Shown here: positions 16,269 to 25,403 of the stretch, in pieces
How the letters are laid out: each line of letters opens with the position of its first letter
Numbering within the stretch: the first letter of the stretch is position 1
Origin: Gemmatimonadota bacterium
Lineage (GTDB): Bacteria; Gemmatimonadota; Gemmatimonadetes; Gemmatimonadales; Gemmatimonadaceae
DNA: 47,685 bases
Direction of reading: 5' to 3'
Assembly (NCBI GenBank): GCA_031127085.1
Contig: JARIEY010000004.1
Location: forward strand, 1 to 47,685
Position numbers and translations under genes: made by a program
The notes under the pieces: generated by a model
Told to the model about the DNA's origin: nothing
The model's input: the letters and a program-made list of their open reading frames with translations, nothing else
Databases searched by the model: none

Positions 16269-17266
16269 CCGTCGCCCTCATCACCGGGGCGTCGGGCCTG
16301 GTGGGCTCGCATCTGGTCGAACTGCTGCGGCGTGACGGATGGACGTTGCGCGCCCTCGTGCGCGACCGCAGCCGCGCCGCCTGGCTATCGTCGCAGGGCG
16401 TCACGTTGCACGACGGCGACACGCTGGACCAAGACGCGTGTGTACGCGCCGCAGACGGAGCGGACTTCGTCTTCCACTGCGCGGCGGCCATTACACCGCG
16501 CGGCGGATGGGAGGCGTACCGGGCGCCGAACATCGATGGCACGCGCCACGCCATCGCCGCGGCCGCGCGCGCCGGTGCCCGCCTGCTGCACCTGAGCTCC
16601 GTGGCGGTCTACGGCCCCGAGGGGCGCTATGCGCTTGGTGCGGGCGCCCTGCAGGAAACCCAGCCGCTACACCCGATCCCGGCCGCGGCCTGGTATGCGC
16701 GGTCCAAGCGCGAGTCCGAGGAGCTGGTGATGGACGCGCACCGCGCGGGAACGGCATGGGCCACGGCGGTGCGTCCGTGCGTCATCTACGGCCCGCGCGA
16801 CCGCCAGTTCGTGCCGCGCATCGCGTCGGTGCTGCGCTGGCCGCTGGTCCCGCGCATTGGTGACGGCACCGCCACGCTGGCCATCGTACACGCGCGCAGT
16901 GTCGCCGAGGTCGCCGTGCGCGCCGTCACGAGCGAGTGCGCGGGCGGGCGCGCGTACAACGTGACCAACGACGCCCCTCTCAGCGTCGGCGACTTCTACG
17001 ACGCGGCGCTGGCTGGGCTGGGTGTTCACGCGCGGTGGCTGCCAATCTCCGGTGCGGTGGCGCAGGGGGCACTGAACGGCGCGGGCGCCGCGCTGCGCGC
17101 CCTGCGGTTCCCGGGCGCCGCGTTGCTCAACGCGCGATCCCTCGACTTCCTGCTGCAGGACAACCCGTTCTCGAGCGAGCGCGCACGCGCGGAACTCGGG
17201 TGGACAAGCCGCGTTGATCCGCGCGAAGCCGTCGCCGAAGCGTTCCGCGCCGCGCGCGGCGGCTGA
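16265..17266 (+). CDS. NAD-dependent epimerase/dehydratase (extended SDR)
   Basis: This 333-aa protein has the N-terminal nucleotide motif LITGASGLVGSHL (GxxGxxG), a conserved HCAA segment, LSSVAVYGP, and the active-site YxxxK in AWYARSKRESEEL. The C-terminal substrate domain includes the RPCVIYGPRDRQFVPR segment typical of 3-beta-hydroxysteroid dehydrogenase/isomerase-like and NAD-sugar epimerase subfamilies. The substrate cannot be fixed from sequence. It is the last gene of the glc operon (GTGA overlap). A 15-bp direct repeat covers its stop codon. Confidence 0.85.
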   Translation: MTVALITGASGLVGSHLVELLRRDGWTLRALVRDRSRAAWLSSQGVTLHDGDTLDQDACVRAADGADFVFHCAAAITPRGGWEAYRAPNIDGTRHAIAAAARAGARLLHLSSVAVYGPEGRYALGAGALQETQPLHPIPAAAWYARSKRESEELVMDAHRAGTAWATAVRPCVIYGPRDRQFVPRIASVLRWPLVPRIGDGTATLAIVHARSVAEVAVRAVTSECAGGRAYNVTNDAPLSVGDFYDAALAGLGVHARWLPISGAVAQGALNGAGAALRALRFPGAALLNARSLDFLLQDNPFSSERARAELGWTSRVDPREAVAEAFRAARGG

Positions 17267-17295
17267 TCGCGCGGCGGCTGATCGCGCGGCGGCTC
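17253..17295. repeat. 15-bp direct repeat across the epimerase stop codon
   Basis: CGCGCGGCGGCTGAT occurs at 17253-17267 and 17268-17282, with a third partial copy at 17283-17295. The TGA stop (17264-17266) lies inside the first copy. Confidence 0.85.
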
Positions 17296-17323
17296 TGCAG
17301 GCGAACTTCCGAACTTGCGAGGG

Positions 17324-17360
17324 GAAAAAGAAACGCGGGCGCGACTTTCGTCGCGCCCGC
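17324..17360 (-). terminator. Rho-independent terminator of the small lipoprotein gene
   Basis: A perfect 10-bp stem (17335-17344 with 17351-17360) and 6-base loop are followed on the minus strand by a T-rich run, TTTCTTTTTC (17324-17333). It starts 21 bases after the lipoprotein stop. The stem could also stop the opposite epimerase transcript. Confidence 0.85.
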
Positions 17361-17381
17361 GCCCTTCAACTGGAAAGCAGA

Positions 17382-17585
17382 TTACGGCTTCTTGGCTTCG
17401 GCCGGGGCGGCAGCCGGAGCGGCGGCCGGGGCGGCAGCAGCGGCCGAATCCGGCTTCACGGTCGTATCCGTGGCGGCGGCAGGAGCGGCGGCCGGAGCAG
17501 CGGCCTCAGCGGCCGGAGCGGCTTCTTCCTTCTTGGCGCAAGCGGCGAGAACGAGCACAGCGGCGACGAGGGCAATGCGCTTCAT
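17382..17585 (-). CDS. Small Ala/Pro-rich lipoprotein
   Basis: This 67-aa protein starts MKRIALVAAVLVLAAC, a textbook lipoprotein signal with lipobox LAAC (Cys16). It continues as AKKEEAAP followed by low-complexity Ala/Pro stretches, a short TDTTVKPDS linker, and a charged EAKKP end. The mature part has no fold that I recognise and may be a flexible spacer anchored to a membrane. GGAG lies 9 bases before the ATG. A promoter and a terminator of its own show a separate transcript. The frame is open further upstream to 17768, but the lipoprotein signal decides the start. Confidence 0.85.
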   Translation of the reverse strand: MKRIALVAAVLVLAACAKKEEAAPAAEAAAPAAAPAAATDTTVKPDSAAAAAPAAAPAAAPAEAKKP

Positions 17586-17662
17586 TGAGATAATCTCCAA
17601 AGGAGGGACACATAAGGCACAGCGCGAGACTGCGCCTTGGTACGCAGTGCTCGAACGCGCTG

Positions 17663-17690
17663 AATTTACGGAGAAAGAACCCAGCGTCAA
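17663..17690 (-). promoter_or_regulatory. Promoter of the lipoprotein gene
   Basis: On the minus strand, TTGACG (17685-17690), a 16-base spacer and TAAATT (17663-17668) predict a leader of about 70 bases before the ATG at 17585. Confidence 0.6.
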
Positions 17691-17831
17691 GACATCCGGC
17701 ATGCGCCAGAAGACGACGCACGTGCCGATGCAAACCGATGAGTGCTCACCCGCCTCCGTTCGCCACAATGCGCGGTCCCGTCACGCAGAATGACGACTCA
17801 GAGTCTAGCACCCTAAGATACGATCTAACTG

Positions 17832-17857
17832 CCGTCCGCGCAACTAGTTGCAGACGG
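17832..17857. promoter_or_regulatory. Operator-like palindrome upstream of the molybdopterin oxidoreductase
   Basis: The palindrome GCAACTAGTTGC (17840-17851) is flanked by a matching outer arm, CCGTC (17832-17836) and GACGG (17853-17857). It lies about 100 bases before the oxidoreductase start, in the divergent region shared with the lipoprotein gene. The bound regulator is unknown. Confidence 0.5.
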
Positions 17858-17955
17858 ATTGACTCGGCGGCCACCTCCCACGCCCCTTGGGGGCCCTGTA
17901 TCTTCAGGAATTCCCCCGCCGCCGGGGGCTGGAAACACCCTCGCAGGCGGGAACC

Positions 17956-20034
17956 GTGACCGAACCCGTTGTCCAGACCATCCGCGGGGCATGTCCACAC
18001 GACTGCCCCGACACCTGTGCCCTGATCACGACCGTCCAGGACGGCCGCGCAGTGCGTGTACAGGGGGATCCGGACCATCCGTTTACTTCGGGTTTCCTGT
18101 GCGCCAAGGTCAACCGGTACCTCGAACGCACCTATCACGCCGATCGGGTGCTGCGCCCGCTCAAGCGGATAGGGCGCAAGGGGCGCGGCGAGTTCGCCCC
18201 AGTAAGTTGGGATGAGGCGTTGCACGACATCGCCGGCCGACTGCGCGCCATCGCTGACAGCAGCGACGGACCGCAGGCGATTCTCCCATACTCCTATGCG
18301 GGAACGATGGGGATGCTTCAGGGGCAGTCGATGGATCGGCGGTTCTTCCACGCCCTCGGCGCCTCCAAGCTCGACCGGACGATCTGCTCCACCGCCGGCG
18401 CGTGGGGCATGCGCATGACCGTCGGGGCGAACGTCGGCGCCGACGCCGAGGGATTGCCTTCGAGCGACCTCGTGATCCTCTGGGGGACCAACACGCTCAC
18501 CGCCAATCCGCATCTCTGGCCGTTCGTGCGTCAGGCGCGCGAGCGAGGCGCCCGCGTGCTCTGTATCGATCCCATTCGCACACGCACCGCCGACCAGTGC
18601 GACGAGTGGATCGCCATCCGGCCGGGCACCGATGCAGCGCTCGCCCTGGCGATGATGCACGTCCTCTTCGCCGAGGGGCTGCAGGACGACGACTACCTGG
18701 CGGCGCACACCTTGGGCGCCGCGGAGTTGCGCGTGCGCGTGCAGGCGTACGCGCCGGCTGTGGTCGCCCCAATCGTTGGGCTCCCGGTTGAGCAGATCGT
18801 CGAGCTCGCGCGCGCGTACGGGCGCGCGCAGGCTGCCTTCATTCGCATCAACTACGGAATGCAGCGCCACGGTGGCGGCGCGATGGCCGTGCGCACGATC
18901 ACCTGCCTTCCGGCCGTCACCGGCCACTGGCGTCGCCCGGGCGGCGGCGTGCAGTTGTCGACGAGCGCCAACTTCAAGTACAACACGGCGGCGCTCGAAC
19001 GCCCCGAGCTGTCACCCGACGTGCGCACCATCAACATGATCCGGTTGGGTGATGCGCTGACGCACTCCGACGCTGGCGTGGGAGGGCCGCCGGTGCGCGC
19101 ACTGGTCGTGTACAACTCCAACCCGGCCGCGGTCGCCCCCGACCGCAATCGCGTGCTGGCCGGTTTGCGGCGTGAGGACCTGTTCACCGTGGTGCTCGAA
19201 CACTTCCAGACGGACACGGCCGACTTCGCGGACTACGTGCTGCCGGCAACGACGCAGCTCGAACACCTCGACGTGCACCTGTCGTACGGACACCACTACG
19301 CCACGCTCAACCGTCCGGCGATCGCTCCGATGGGCGAGTGCCGGCCCAACACGCAGATCTTCCGCAACCTCGCCGCGGCGATGGGACTGTCGCAGCCGTG
19401 CTTTGCCGATGACGACGACACGCTGGTGCGCCAGGCGCTGGAGACGACCGACCCGAAGATGGCGACGGTGACGTACGACGCGCTCCAGGCCCACGGTTGG
19501 GTGCGACTCAACGTCCCGACGCCGTATCTCCCGTATGCGGAGGGGGGCTTCAGCACGCCGAGCGGCAAGTGCGAGTTCTATTCCGCGCGAATGGCGGAGA
19601 TGGGGCTCGATCCGCTCCCTGCCTTCACGCCGCCGCACGAGTTCCCGGAGCACGTGCCCGAACTCGCGGCGCGCTTTCCGTTGACGCTTATCTCGTCGCC
19701 CCGCCACCAGTTCCTCAACTCGACCTTCGTGAACATCGCGTCGCTGCGCCGCGATGCCGAGCCCGAGCTCACGCTCCACCCCGATGATGCGGCGCCTCGC
19801 GGCATCGTCGACGGGGCGCCGGTTGTTGTGTTCAATGATCGCGGGGCCTTTACCGCGACGGCGCGCGTCGTGGACAGTGTGCGTCGCGGCGTGGCCTGGG
19901 CGCCGAGCATCTGGTGGGGCAAGCTCACGCGTGACGGGCACAACGCCAACGAGACCACGTCGCAGCGCATTACCGACATGGGCCACGGCCCCGTCTTCTA
20001 CGACAATCTGGTCGAGGTGGCTCCGGCGGGGTGA
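17956..20034 (+). CDS. Molybdopterin-dependent oxidoreductase (DMSO reductase family)
   Basis: This 692-aa enzyme starts with a 4Fe-4S motif, CPHDCPDTC, completed by GFLCAKV about 40 residues later. The Mo-bis-MGD domains follow: TICSTAGAWGM, SDLVILWGTNTLTANPH, VLCIDPIRTRTADQCDEWIAIRPGTDAALALAMMH, and the C-terminal molydopterin-dinucleotide-binding domain (LISSPRHQFLNSTF, LHPDDAAPRGIVDG). Family members oxidise or reduce varied small substrates, and the substrate is not predictable here. No Tat signal is visible, so it is probably cytoplasmic. No partner FeS or membrane subunit gene is adjacent. GTG at 17956 is chosen; the frame is open to 17887 but that extension is not family-like. Confidence 0.88.
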   Translation: MTEPVVQTIRGACPHDCPDTCALITTVQDGRAVRVQGDPDHPFTSGFLCAKVNRYLERTYHADRVLRPLKRIGRKGRGEFAPVSWDEALHDIAGRLRAIADSSDGPQAILPYSYAGTMGMLQGQSMDRRFFHALGASKLDRTICSTAGAWGMRMTVGANVGADAEGLPSSDLVILWGTNTLTANPHLWPFVRQARERGARVLCIDPIRTRTADQCDEWIAIRPGTDAALALAMMHVLFAEGLQDDDYLAAHTLGAAELRVRVQAYAPAVVAPIVGLPVEQIVELARAYGRAQAAFIRINYGMQRHGGGAMAVRTITCLPAVTGHWRRPGGGVQLSTSANFKYNTAALERPELSPDVRTINMIRLGDALTHSDAGVGGPPVRALVVYNSNPAAVAPDRNRVLAGLRREDLFTVVLEHFQTDTADFADYVLPATTQLEHLDVHLSYGHHYATLNRPAIAPMGECRPNTQIFRNLAAAMGLSQPCFADDDDTLVRQALETTDPKMATVTYDALQAHGWVRLNVPTPYLPYAEGGFSTPSGKCEFYSARMAEMGLDPLPAFTPPHEFPEHVPELAARFPLTLISSPRHQFLNSTFVNIASLRRDAEPELTLHPDDAAPRGIVDGAPVVVFNDRGAFTATARVVDSVRRGVAWAPSIWWGKLTRDGHNANETTSQRITDMGHGPVFYDNLVEVAPAG

Positions 20035-20067
20035 ACACCAGACACCTGCCGCGCGGCGCCGGCGGCG

Positions 20068-21294
20068 CTAGGTCGCGCGCCGCAGTTCCGGATAGCGACG
20101 GATGGCCCAGACCGCGTAGACGCCCATCAGCGCAGCCATCCCGCCGATCGCCCATGCGGTTCCCCACTGTCGCGCAATCGCACCGCTGATGAACGAGCCG
20201 ATGGGATTGGTGCCGATGTACACGGCCACGTAGATCGAGATGACGCGCCCGCGCAGCGCGTCGGGCGACGCGGACTGCAGGAGCGCGTTGACCACGGAGC
20301 TGTTGACGACCATCGTGGCGCCGACGGCGAAGAGCAGCGCCCCGGTAATCACCTCAAGACGTGACAGGCTCACGAGCACCAGCAGCACCGGGAAGGCCAG
20401 CGACGTCACCAGCAGCGCACGGTGGCGCTTGAGGCGCGTGCCGGCGGCGGCGATGCTGAGCGCGCCGATCATTGCCCCGACCCCGACGCACGTCATCAGC
20501 ACGCCGTACCCGCCGGCGCCCAGCCCCAGCACATCGCGCGCGAGCACCGGGAGCAGCGTCAGGACCGGAATGCCGAGGAACGAGTAGACGGCGACCACCT
20601 GCATCAGCACCGAGGTCTGCCGGTGCGTGCGCACATAGGTCAGCGCCTCGCCCAGCGCGTGGAGCGCGCGCGCCGGCGGGGCGCTGGGCGTGTGCGGCAG
20701 GCGAATGAGGGCCAGACTCAGCAGCACCGCGAAGTACGAGACTGCGTTGATGCCAAAGCACCAGGCCAGGCCGAAGCGCGCGATCACGATGGCGGCGAGC
20801 GACGGCCCGATGATGCGCGCGAAGTTGAACCCGCTCGAGTTGAGCGCAATCGCGTCCATCACGTGTTCTTTCCCGACCAGCTCAATGAACAGCGACTGCC
20901 GCGCCGGGATCTCGAACGATGAGATGATGCCGCCGAGCAGCGCGATGGCGATCAGCCAGCCGATCGTCATATGCCCCGACCACGTGAACCACCAGAGCAG
21001 CACCGCCTCGACGCAGAGCAGTGCCTGCGCGATGGTGACGATGCGCAGCCGGCGGTAGCGGTCGGCGACGATGCCGCCGGGCAGAGACAGGATCAGGATT
21101 GGCAGTGTGCCGGCAGCGGCGACGACGCCCACCAGAAAAGGGTCGTTGCTGAGCTGCAGCGCGAGCCACCCCTGCGCCACCTGCTGCATCCACGTGCCAA
21201 CGAGCGACGTCGTCTGACCGGCAAAGAAGAGCCGGAAGTTCGGCGCGTGCGACAGCACACGAAACGGATTGAGCGATGGCGAGCGCACGGACAT
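20068..21294 (-). CDS. MFS transporter (MFS_3 / enterobactin-exporter-like)
   Basis: This 408-aa membrane protein begins NPFRVLSHAPNFRLFFAGQTTSLVGTWMQQVAQGWLALQLS, the typical start of the MFS_3 (EntS-like) group. It has about 12 hydrophobic helices and the loop 2-3 motif GGIVADRYRRLRI. It would be an inner-membrane proton-coupled exporter; the substrate is unknown. The frame stays open to 21726 but upstream codons run over the divergent NiCoT gene, so the ATG at 21294 is used. It is convergent with the molybdopterin enzyme, with 33 bases between the stops. Confidence 0.88.
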   Translation of the reverse strand: MSVRSPSLNPFRVLSHAPNFRLFFAGQTTSLVGTWMQQVAQGWLALQLSNDPFLVGVVAAAGTLPILILSLPGGIVADRYRRLRIVTIAQALLCVEAVLLWWFTWSGHMTIGWLIAIALLGGIISSFEIPARQSLFIELVGKEHVMDAIALNSSGFNFARIIGPSLAAIVIARFGLAWCFGINAVSYFAVLLSLALIRLPHTPSAPPARALHALGEALTYVRTHRQTSVLMQVVAVYSFLGIPVLTLLPVLARDVLGLGAGGYGVLMTCVGVGAMIGALSIAAAGTRLKRHRALLVTSLAFPVLLVLVSLSRLEVITGALLFAVGATMVVNSSVVNALLQSASPDALRGRVISIYVAVYIGTNPIGSFISGAIARQWGTAWAIGGMAALMGVYAVWAIRRYPELRRAT

Positions 21295-21390
21295 CGGGGA
21301 AAGATCGCGGCGGCGTTGATCGAGCGACAGTCGCCGTGCGAGGCGCTGGCGCGCGACGCCACGTGGCACGGCGCGTCCAAGCAGCCCGGC

Positions 21391-21420
21391 TTGACCCTGG
21401 CTTCGCCTCGTCCGTAAGCT
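21391..21420 (+). promoter_or_regulatory. Promoter of the NiCoT-type gene, leaderless layout
   Basis: TTGACC (21391-21396), an 18-base spacer and TAAGCT (21415-21420) are followed by only 7 bases before the ATG at 21428. Transcription would start at or next to the ATG. This is the clearest leaderless promoter in the window. Confidence 0.6.
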
Positions 21421-21427
21421 TCGCCCC

Positions 21428-22084
21428 ATGATCTCTGCGCTCTCCGCTGCCCTGCTCGGCTTCCTGCTTGGGCTGCGGCACGCCACCGACGCCGACCACG
21501 TGGTGGCCGTGACCGCCATCGTGGCGCGCGAGCGCACCTTGCGGCGCGCGGCGTGGATCGGCACGCTGTGGGGGATTGGACACACGCTGACGGTCTTCGT
21601 GGTGGGCGGCGCGATCATTGCGTTCCGCCTGGTGATCCCGCCGCGCCTCGGCTTGGCCCTGGAGTTCGGGGTGGCGATCATGCTGATCTTCCTGGGCTTC
21701 AGCAACCTCCGAGGCGGCACGGCCACATCCGGTCACGGACACAGCCACGAGTTCGATGGGCGGCGACCGTTCCTGATCGGCACCGTGCACGGGCTCGCCG
21801 GGTCGGCGGCAGTCGCCATTCTCGTGCTCACCGCCATTCCGCAGACGGCGTGGGCGCTCGCCTACCTGCTCGTCTTCGGCGTGGGGACCATCGCCGGGAT
21901 GATGCTCGTGACGATGATACTCGCGGCGCCGGCGCTCTATGCCAGCGAGCGCGTGGCGCGGCTGCACGGCGGAATCCGGTTTGCCGCGGGGGCACTGAGC
22001 CTCGCGTTCGGTCTGCTGCTCGCGCGGGAGATCATTGTGGGCGGCGGACTGCTTTCGGCCACGCCGACGTGGAGCCCGAAGTAG
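21428..22084 (+). CDS. NiCoT/UreH-like nickel or cobalt permease
   Basis: This 218-aa membrane protein carries the NiCoT signature in its first helix pair, LGLRHATDADHVVAVTAIV (HxxxxDH), a WGIGHTLTVF segment, and about six hydrophobic helices. A His-rich loop, SGHGHSHEF, lies between helices 3 and 4. It is shorter than the classical HoxN type (about 340 aa) and resembles the compact UreH-type members. It would move Ni2+ or Co2+ across the inner membrane. No urease or hydrogenase gene is nearby, so the metal is uncertain. Confidence 0.82.
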   Translation: MISALSAALLGFLLGLRHATDADHVVAVTAIVARERTLRRAAWIGTLWGIGHTLTVFVVGGAIIAFRLVIPPRLGLALEFGVAIMLIFLGFSNLRGGTATSGHGHSHEFDGRRPFLIGTVHGLAGSAAVAILVLTAIPQTAWALAYLLVFGVGTIAGMMLVTMILAAPALYASERVARLHGGIRFAAGALSLAFGLLLAREIIVGGGLLSATPTWSPK

Positions 22085-22099
22085 CGGCGCGACGCGCCG
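22085..22099. terminator. Short hairpin between convergent stop codons
   Basis: CGGCGC and GCGCCG form a perfect 6-bp stem with a 3-base loop. It fills the 16-base gap between the NiCoT and TRIC genes. There is no U-tract. Confidence 0.35.
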
Positions 22100-22100
22100 T

Positions 22101-22820
22101 TCAGCGCCCGTCGCGGTCGCGGTCGTCGGGGACCGGCGCGGAACCTGCCTCCGTTGGATGCTCCGCCGTGGGGACGCGATAGCTCCCCGTGGCCATCCAC
22201 AGCGGGCGCGGCAGGCTCGTACCCTTCCAGACACTGTAGAGTCGCGACGCCACGGCGACGCTGACGGATGCGAACACAGCAAATGGGCTGTGGATCTTTT
22301 GCAGGGCGATAAAGACCACCGCGCCGGCGAACGCCGAGGTGGTGTAGAGCGTGGACCCGTGCCGGAAGACGACAGGAATCTCGTTGACCAGCAGGTCGCG
22401 AATGATGCCGCCGCCGGTGGCCGTGACGACGCCCATCAGCACCGCCACGGCGGCAGGGAGTTTGGCGTCGAGCGCCATCGTGACGCCGACGACCGAGAAG
22501 AAGCCGAGTCCGAGTGCGTCGACGAACTCACCACGCGCCACGAGTTGCCGTGACCAGTCGTGCACGCGCCGGCTGTATACGAACGGGATGCACAGCGCGA
22601 AGATGATGATCAGGTATTCCCAGCGCGACACCCAGAAGAACGGCCGCCGGTCGAGCAGGACGTCGCGGATGGTGCCGCCGCCAAACGACGTGACGACCGC
22701 GAGCGCATACGTTCCCACGAAGTCGAGGTTCTTCTTGGACGCCGTGATCATGGCCGAGAGCGCGCCGAGCACGACGGCGACAATCTCGAAGATCAGGAGT
22801 GGGGAAAGACCGCGAGTCAT
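22101..22820 (-). CDS. TRIC-type cation channel family protein (UPF0126/YicG-like)
   Basis: This 239-aa membrane protein is built from two homologous halves, each with a glycine-rich half-helix motif: SFGGGTIRDVLLDRRPFFWV at about residue 45 and ATGGGIIRDLLVNEIPVVFR at about residue 132. These GGGxxRD motifs and seven helices define the bacterial TRIC (formerly UPF0126) family, which forms trimeric monovalent cation channels. The physiological role in bacteria is unclear. The C-terminal about 30 residues are charged and soluble. Its stop faces that of the NiCoT gene. Confidence 0.9.
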   Translation of the reverse strand: MTRGLSPLLIFEIVAVVLGALSAMITASKKNLDFVGTYALAVVTSFGGGTIRDVLLDRRPFFWVSRWEYLIIIFALCIPFVYSRRVHDWSRQLVARGEFVDALGLGFFSVVGVTMALDAKLPAAVAVLMGVVTATGGGIIRDLLVNEIPVVFRHGSTLYTTSAFAGAVVFIALQKIHSPFAVFASVSVAVASRLYSVWKGTSLPRPLWMATGSYRVPTAEHPTEAGSAPVPDDRDRDGR

Positions 22821-22929
22821 GAAGCGTCTGGGAAGGGGAAGGGAGCAGGGTGTGGGATGGGGAAGGGTACGGGGGGACCGATCGTTGCCCGCTTCTGCAA
22901 CCTAACACGCTCCTGCGGAGGGGCGAGCG

Positions 22930-23664
22930 GTGATTAGGTTGTCCCAGATGAAGCTCCCCCGTCGAACGCGGGCCGGCGCGAAGCCGTTGGCGCTCCCGTC
23001 GCCTGTCGAGGCGCGCGACTTCTCGCGCCGGTTGCGCGCCTGGTACCGGCGTCACGCGCGCGACCTGCCGTGGCGCCGTACGCGCGACGCGTACCACATT
23101 CTGGTCTCTGAGCTGATGCTCCAGCAGACGCAGGTGTCGCGCGTGCTCGACTTCTACGCCCGGTTCCTTGCGCGTTTCCCCGACCTCGGCTCGCTGGCCG
23201 CGGCGCGCGAGCAGCAGGTGCTGGCGCAGTGGCGCGGGTTGGGCTACTACGCCCGGGCACGCAACCTGCACAAGCTGGCCCGCCGCGTGGTGCGCGAGGA
23301 AGCGCCGCGCTACGGCGGCGTCCTGCCGCAGGCACCCGAAGCGCTGCGCGCGCTCCCCGGCGTGGGCGCCTACACGGCCGGCGCCGTGGCGAGCTTCGCG
23401 TTCGAACAACGCGCGGCGCTCGTGGACACGAACGTCGCGCGCGTGCTGCAGCGTTTCTTCGCGCCGCACCTGCATCCGAAGCGCGCCCGCGACCTCACCA
23501 CACTGTGGTCGATCGCCGAGGCGGTGCTTCCCCGCACCGGGCGCGCGAGCTGGACGCACAACCAGGCCCTGATGGAACTGGGGGCGCTGGTCTGCACGGC
23601 GCGGGTGCGGCACTGCGGGCGGTGCCCGCTTCGTGGGGAGTGCCAGTCGGCCACGAACGACTGA
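22930..23664 (+). CDS. mutY: A/G-specific adenine glycosylase, short form
   Basis: This 244-aa DNA repair enzyme removes adenine opposite 8-oxoguanine. The catalytic Glu is E61 (ELMLQQTQV), the helix-hairpin-helix is ALPGVGAYTAGAVASFAF, the Schiff/stabilising Asp is D166 (LVDTNVARVLQRFF), and the 4Fe-4S ligands are C222-x6-C229-x2-C232-x5-C238. Classical MutY (about 350 aa) carries a C-terminal NUDIX-like domain that reads 8-oxoG; this protein stops six residues after the last Cys. The GTG start is supported by GGAGG about 8 bases upstream. Confidence 0.9.
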   Translation: MIRLSQMKLPRRTRAGAKPLALPSPVEARDFSRRLRAWYRRHARDLPWRRTRDAYHILVSELMLQQTQVSRVLDFYARFLARFPDLGSLAAAREQQVLAQWRGLGYYARARNLHKLARRVVREEAPRYGGVLPQAPEALRALPGVGAYTAGAVASFAFEQRAALVDTNVARVLQRFFAPHLHPKRARDLTTLWSIAEAVLPRTGRASWTHNQALMELGALVCTARVRHCGRCPLRGECQSATND

Positions 23665-23808
23665 GGATTGGGAATTCGGATATCGACTCACGATTGCGAT
23701 TCAGGATGCCGATAGACGATCGCGATAGACGATGGGGGGCGCCGAGTGATCGGCGCCCCCCATCATCCATCGAAATCCGAATACGATGTCCGGGATCGTG
23801 ATCCGGAT
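23662..23808. repeat. Dispersed intergenic repeat, copy C, with a central hairpin
   Basis: The left end is the 20-base element shared exactly (inverted) with 5539-5558. The right end carries its degenerate inverted form (ATCCGGATTCC, 23790-23800). Between them lie GATAGACGAT direct repeats and a 15-bp perfect hairpin. It fills the gap between convergent mutY and gltA. Confidence 0.65.
23731..23764. terminator. Very strong hairpin between mutY and gltA
   Basis: GATGGGGGGCGCCGA (23731-23745) pairs perfectly with 23750-23764 around a GTGA tetraloop of the GNRA class. It is bidirectional for the convergent mutY and gltA transcripts. No U-tract follows on either side. Confidence 0.7.
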
Positions 23809-23823
23809 TCCTACTCCTCCGTC

Positions 23824-25167
<1,344 letters not shown>

Positions 25168-25299
25168 GGTCGTCTTCCAGATCCTGATTCTGTGAGACCG
25201 CAGCGGAACACTCGTCCGGCACAGTCTCAGTCAGTGTGGAAGGGGCAGGCCTCGACGGCCGACCCCGGCGAACGAAATGCACGAGCAGTGCGCGTGGAA

Positions 25300-25319
25300 C
25301 ATTGCAAGCTACTGCAATG
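25300..25319. promoter_or_regulatory. Inverted repeat in the gltA/tauE divergent region
   Basis: CATTGCA (25300-25306) and TGCAATG (25313-25319) are perfect inverted arms with a 6-base spacer, 133 bases upstream of gltA. A good -10-like TATGAT (25333-25338) points toward the TauE gene. It may be a dimeric regulator site. Confidence 0.45.
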
Positions 25320-25403
25320 GCGCGTCATGCCCTATGATGAACGGCGCGCACGTAGAAAACGTTACGTGAATACACGGCGAAACGGAGCCGCAACTTACCC
25401 GAC

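Noticed and set aside
17887-17955. A longer N-terminus for the molybdopterin oxidoreductase (TTG start at 17887)
   Set aside because: The extra residues do not look like a Tat signal or family sequence, and a GC hairpin lies in the stretch. The GTG at 17956 places the 4Fe-4S motif near the usual distance from the start.
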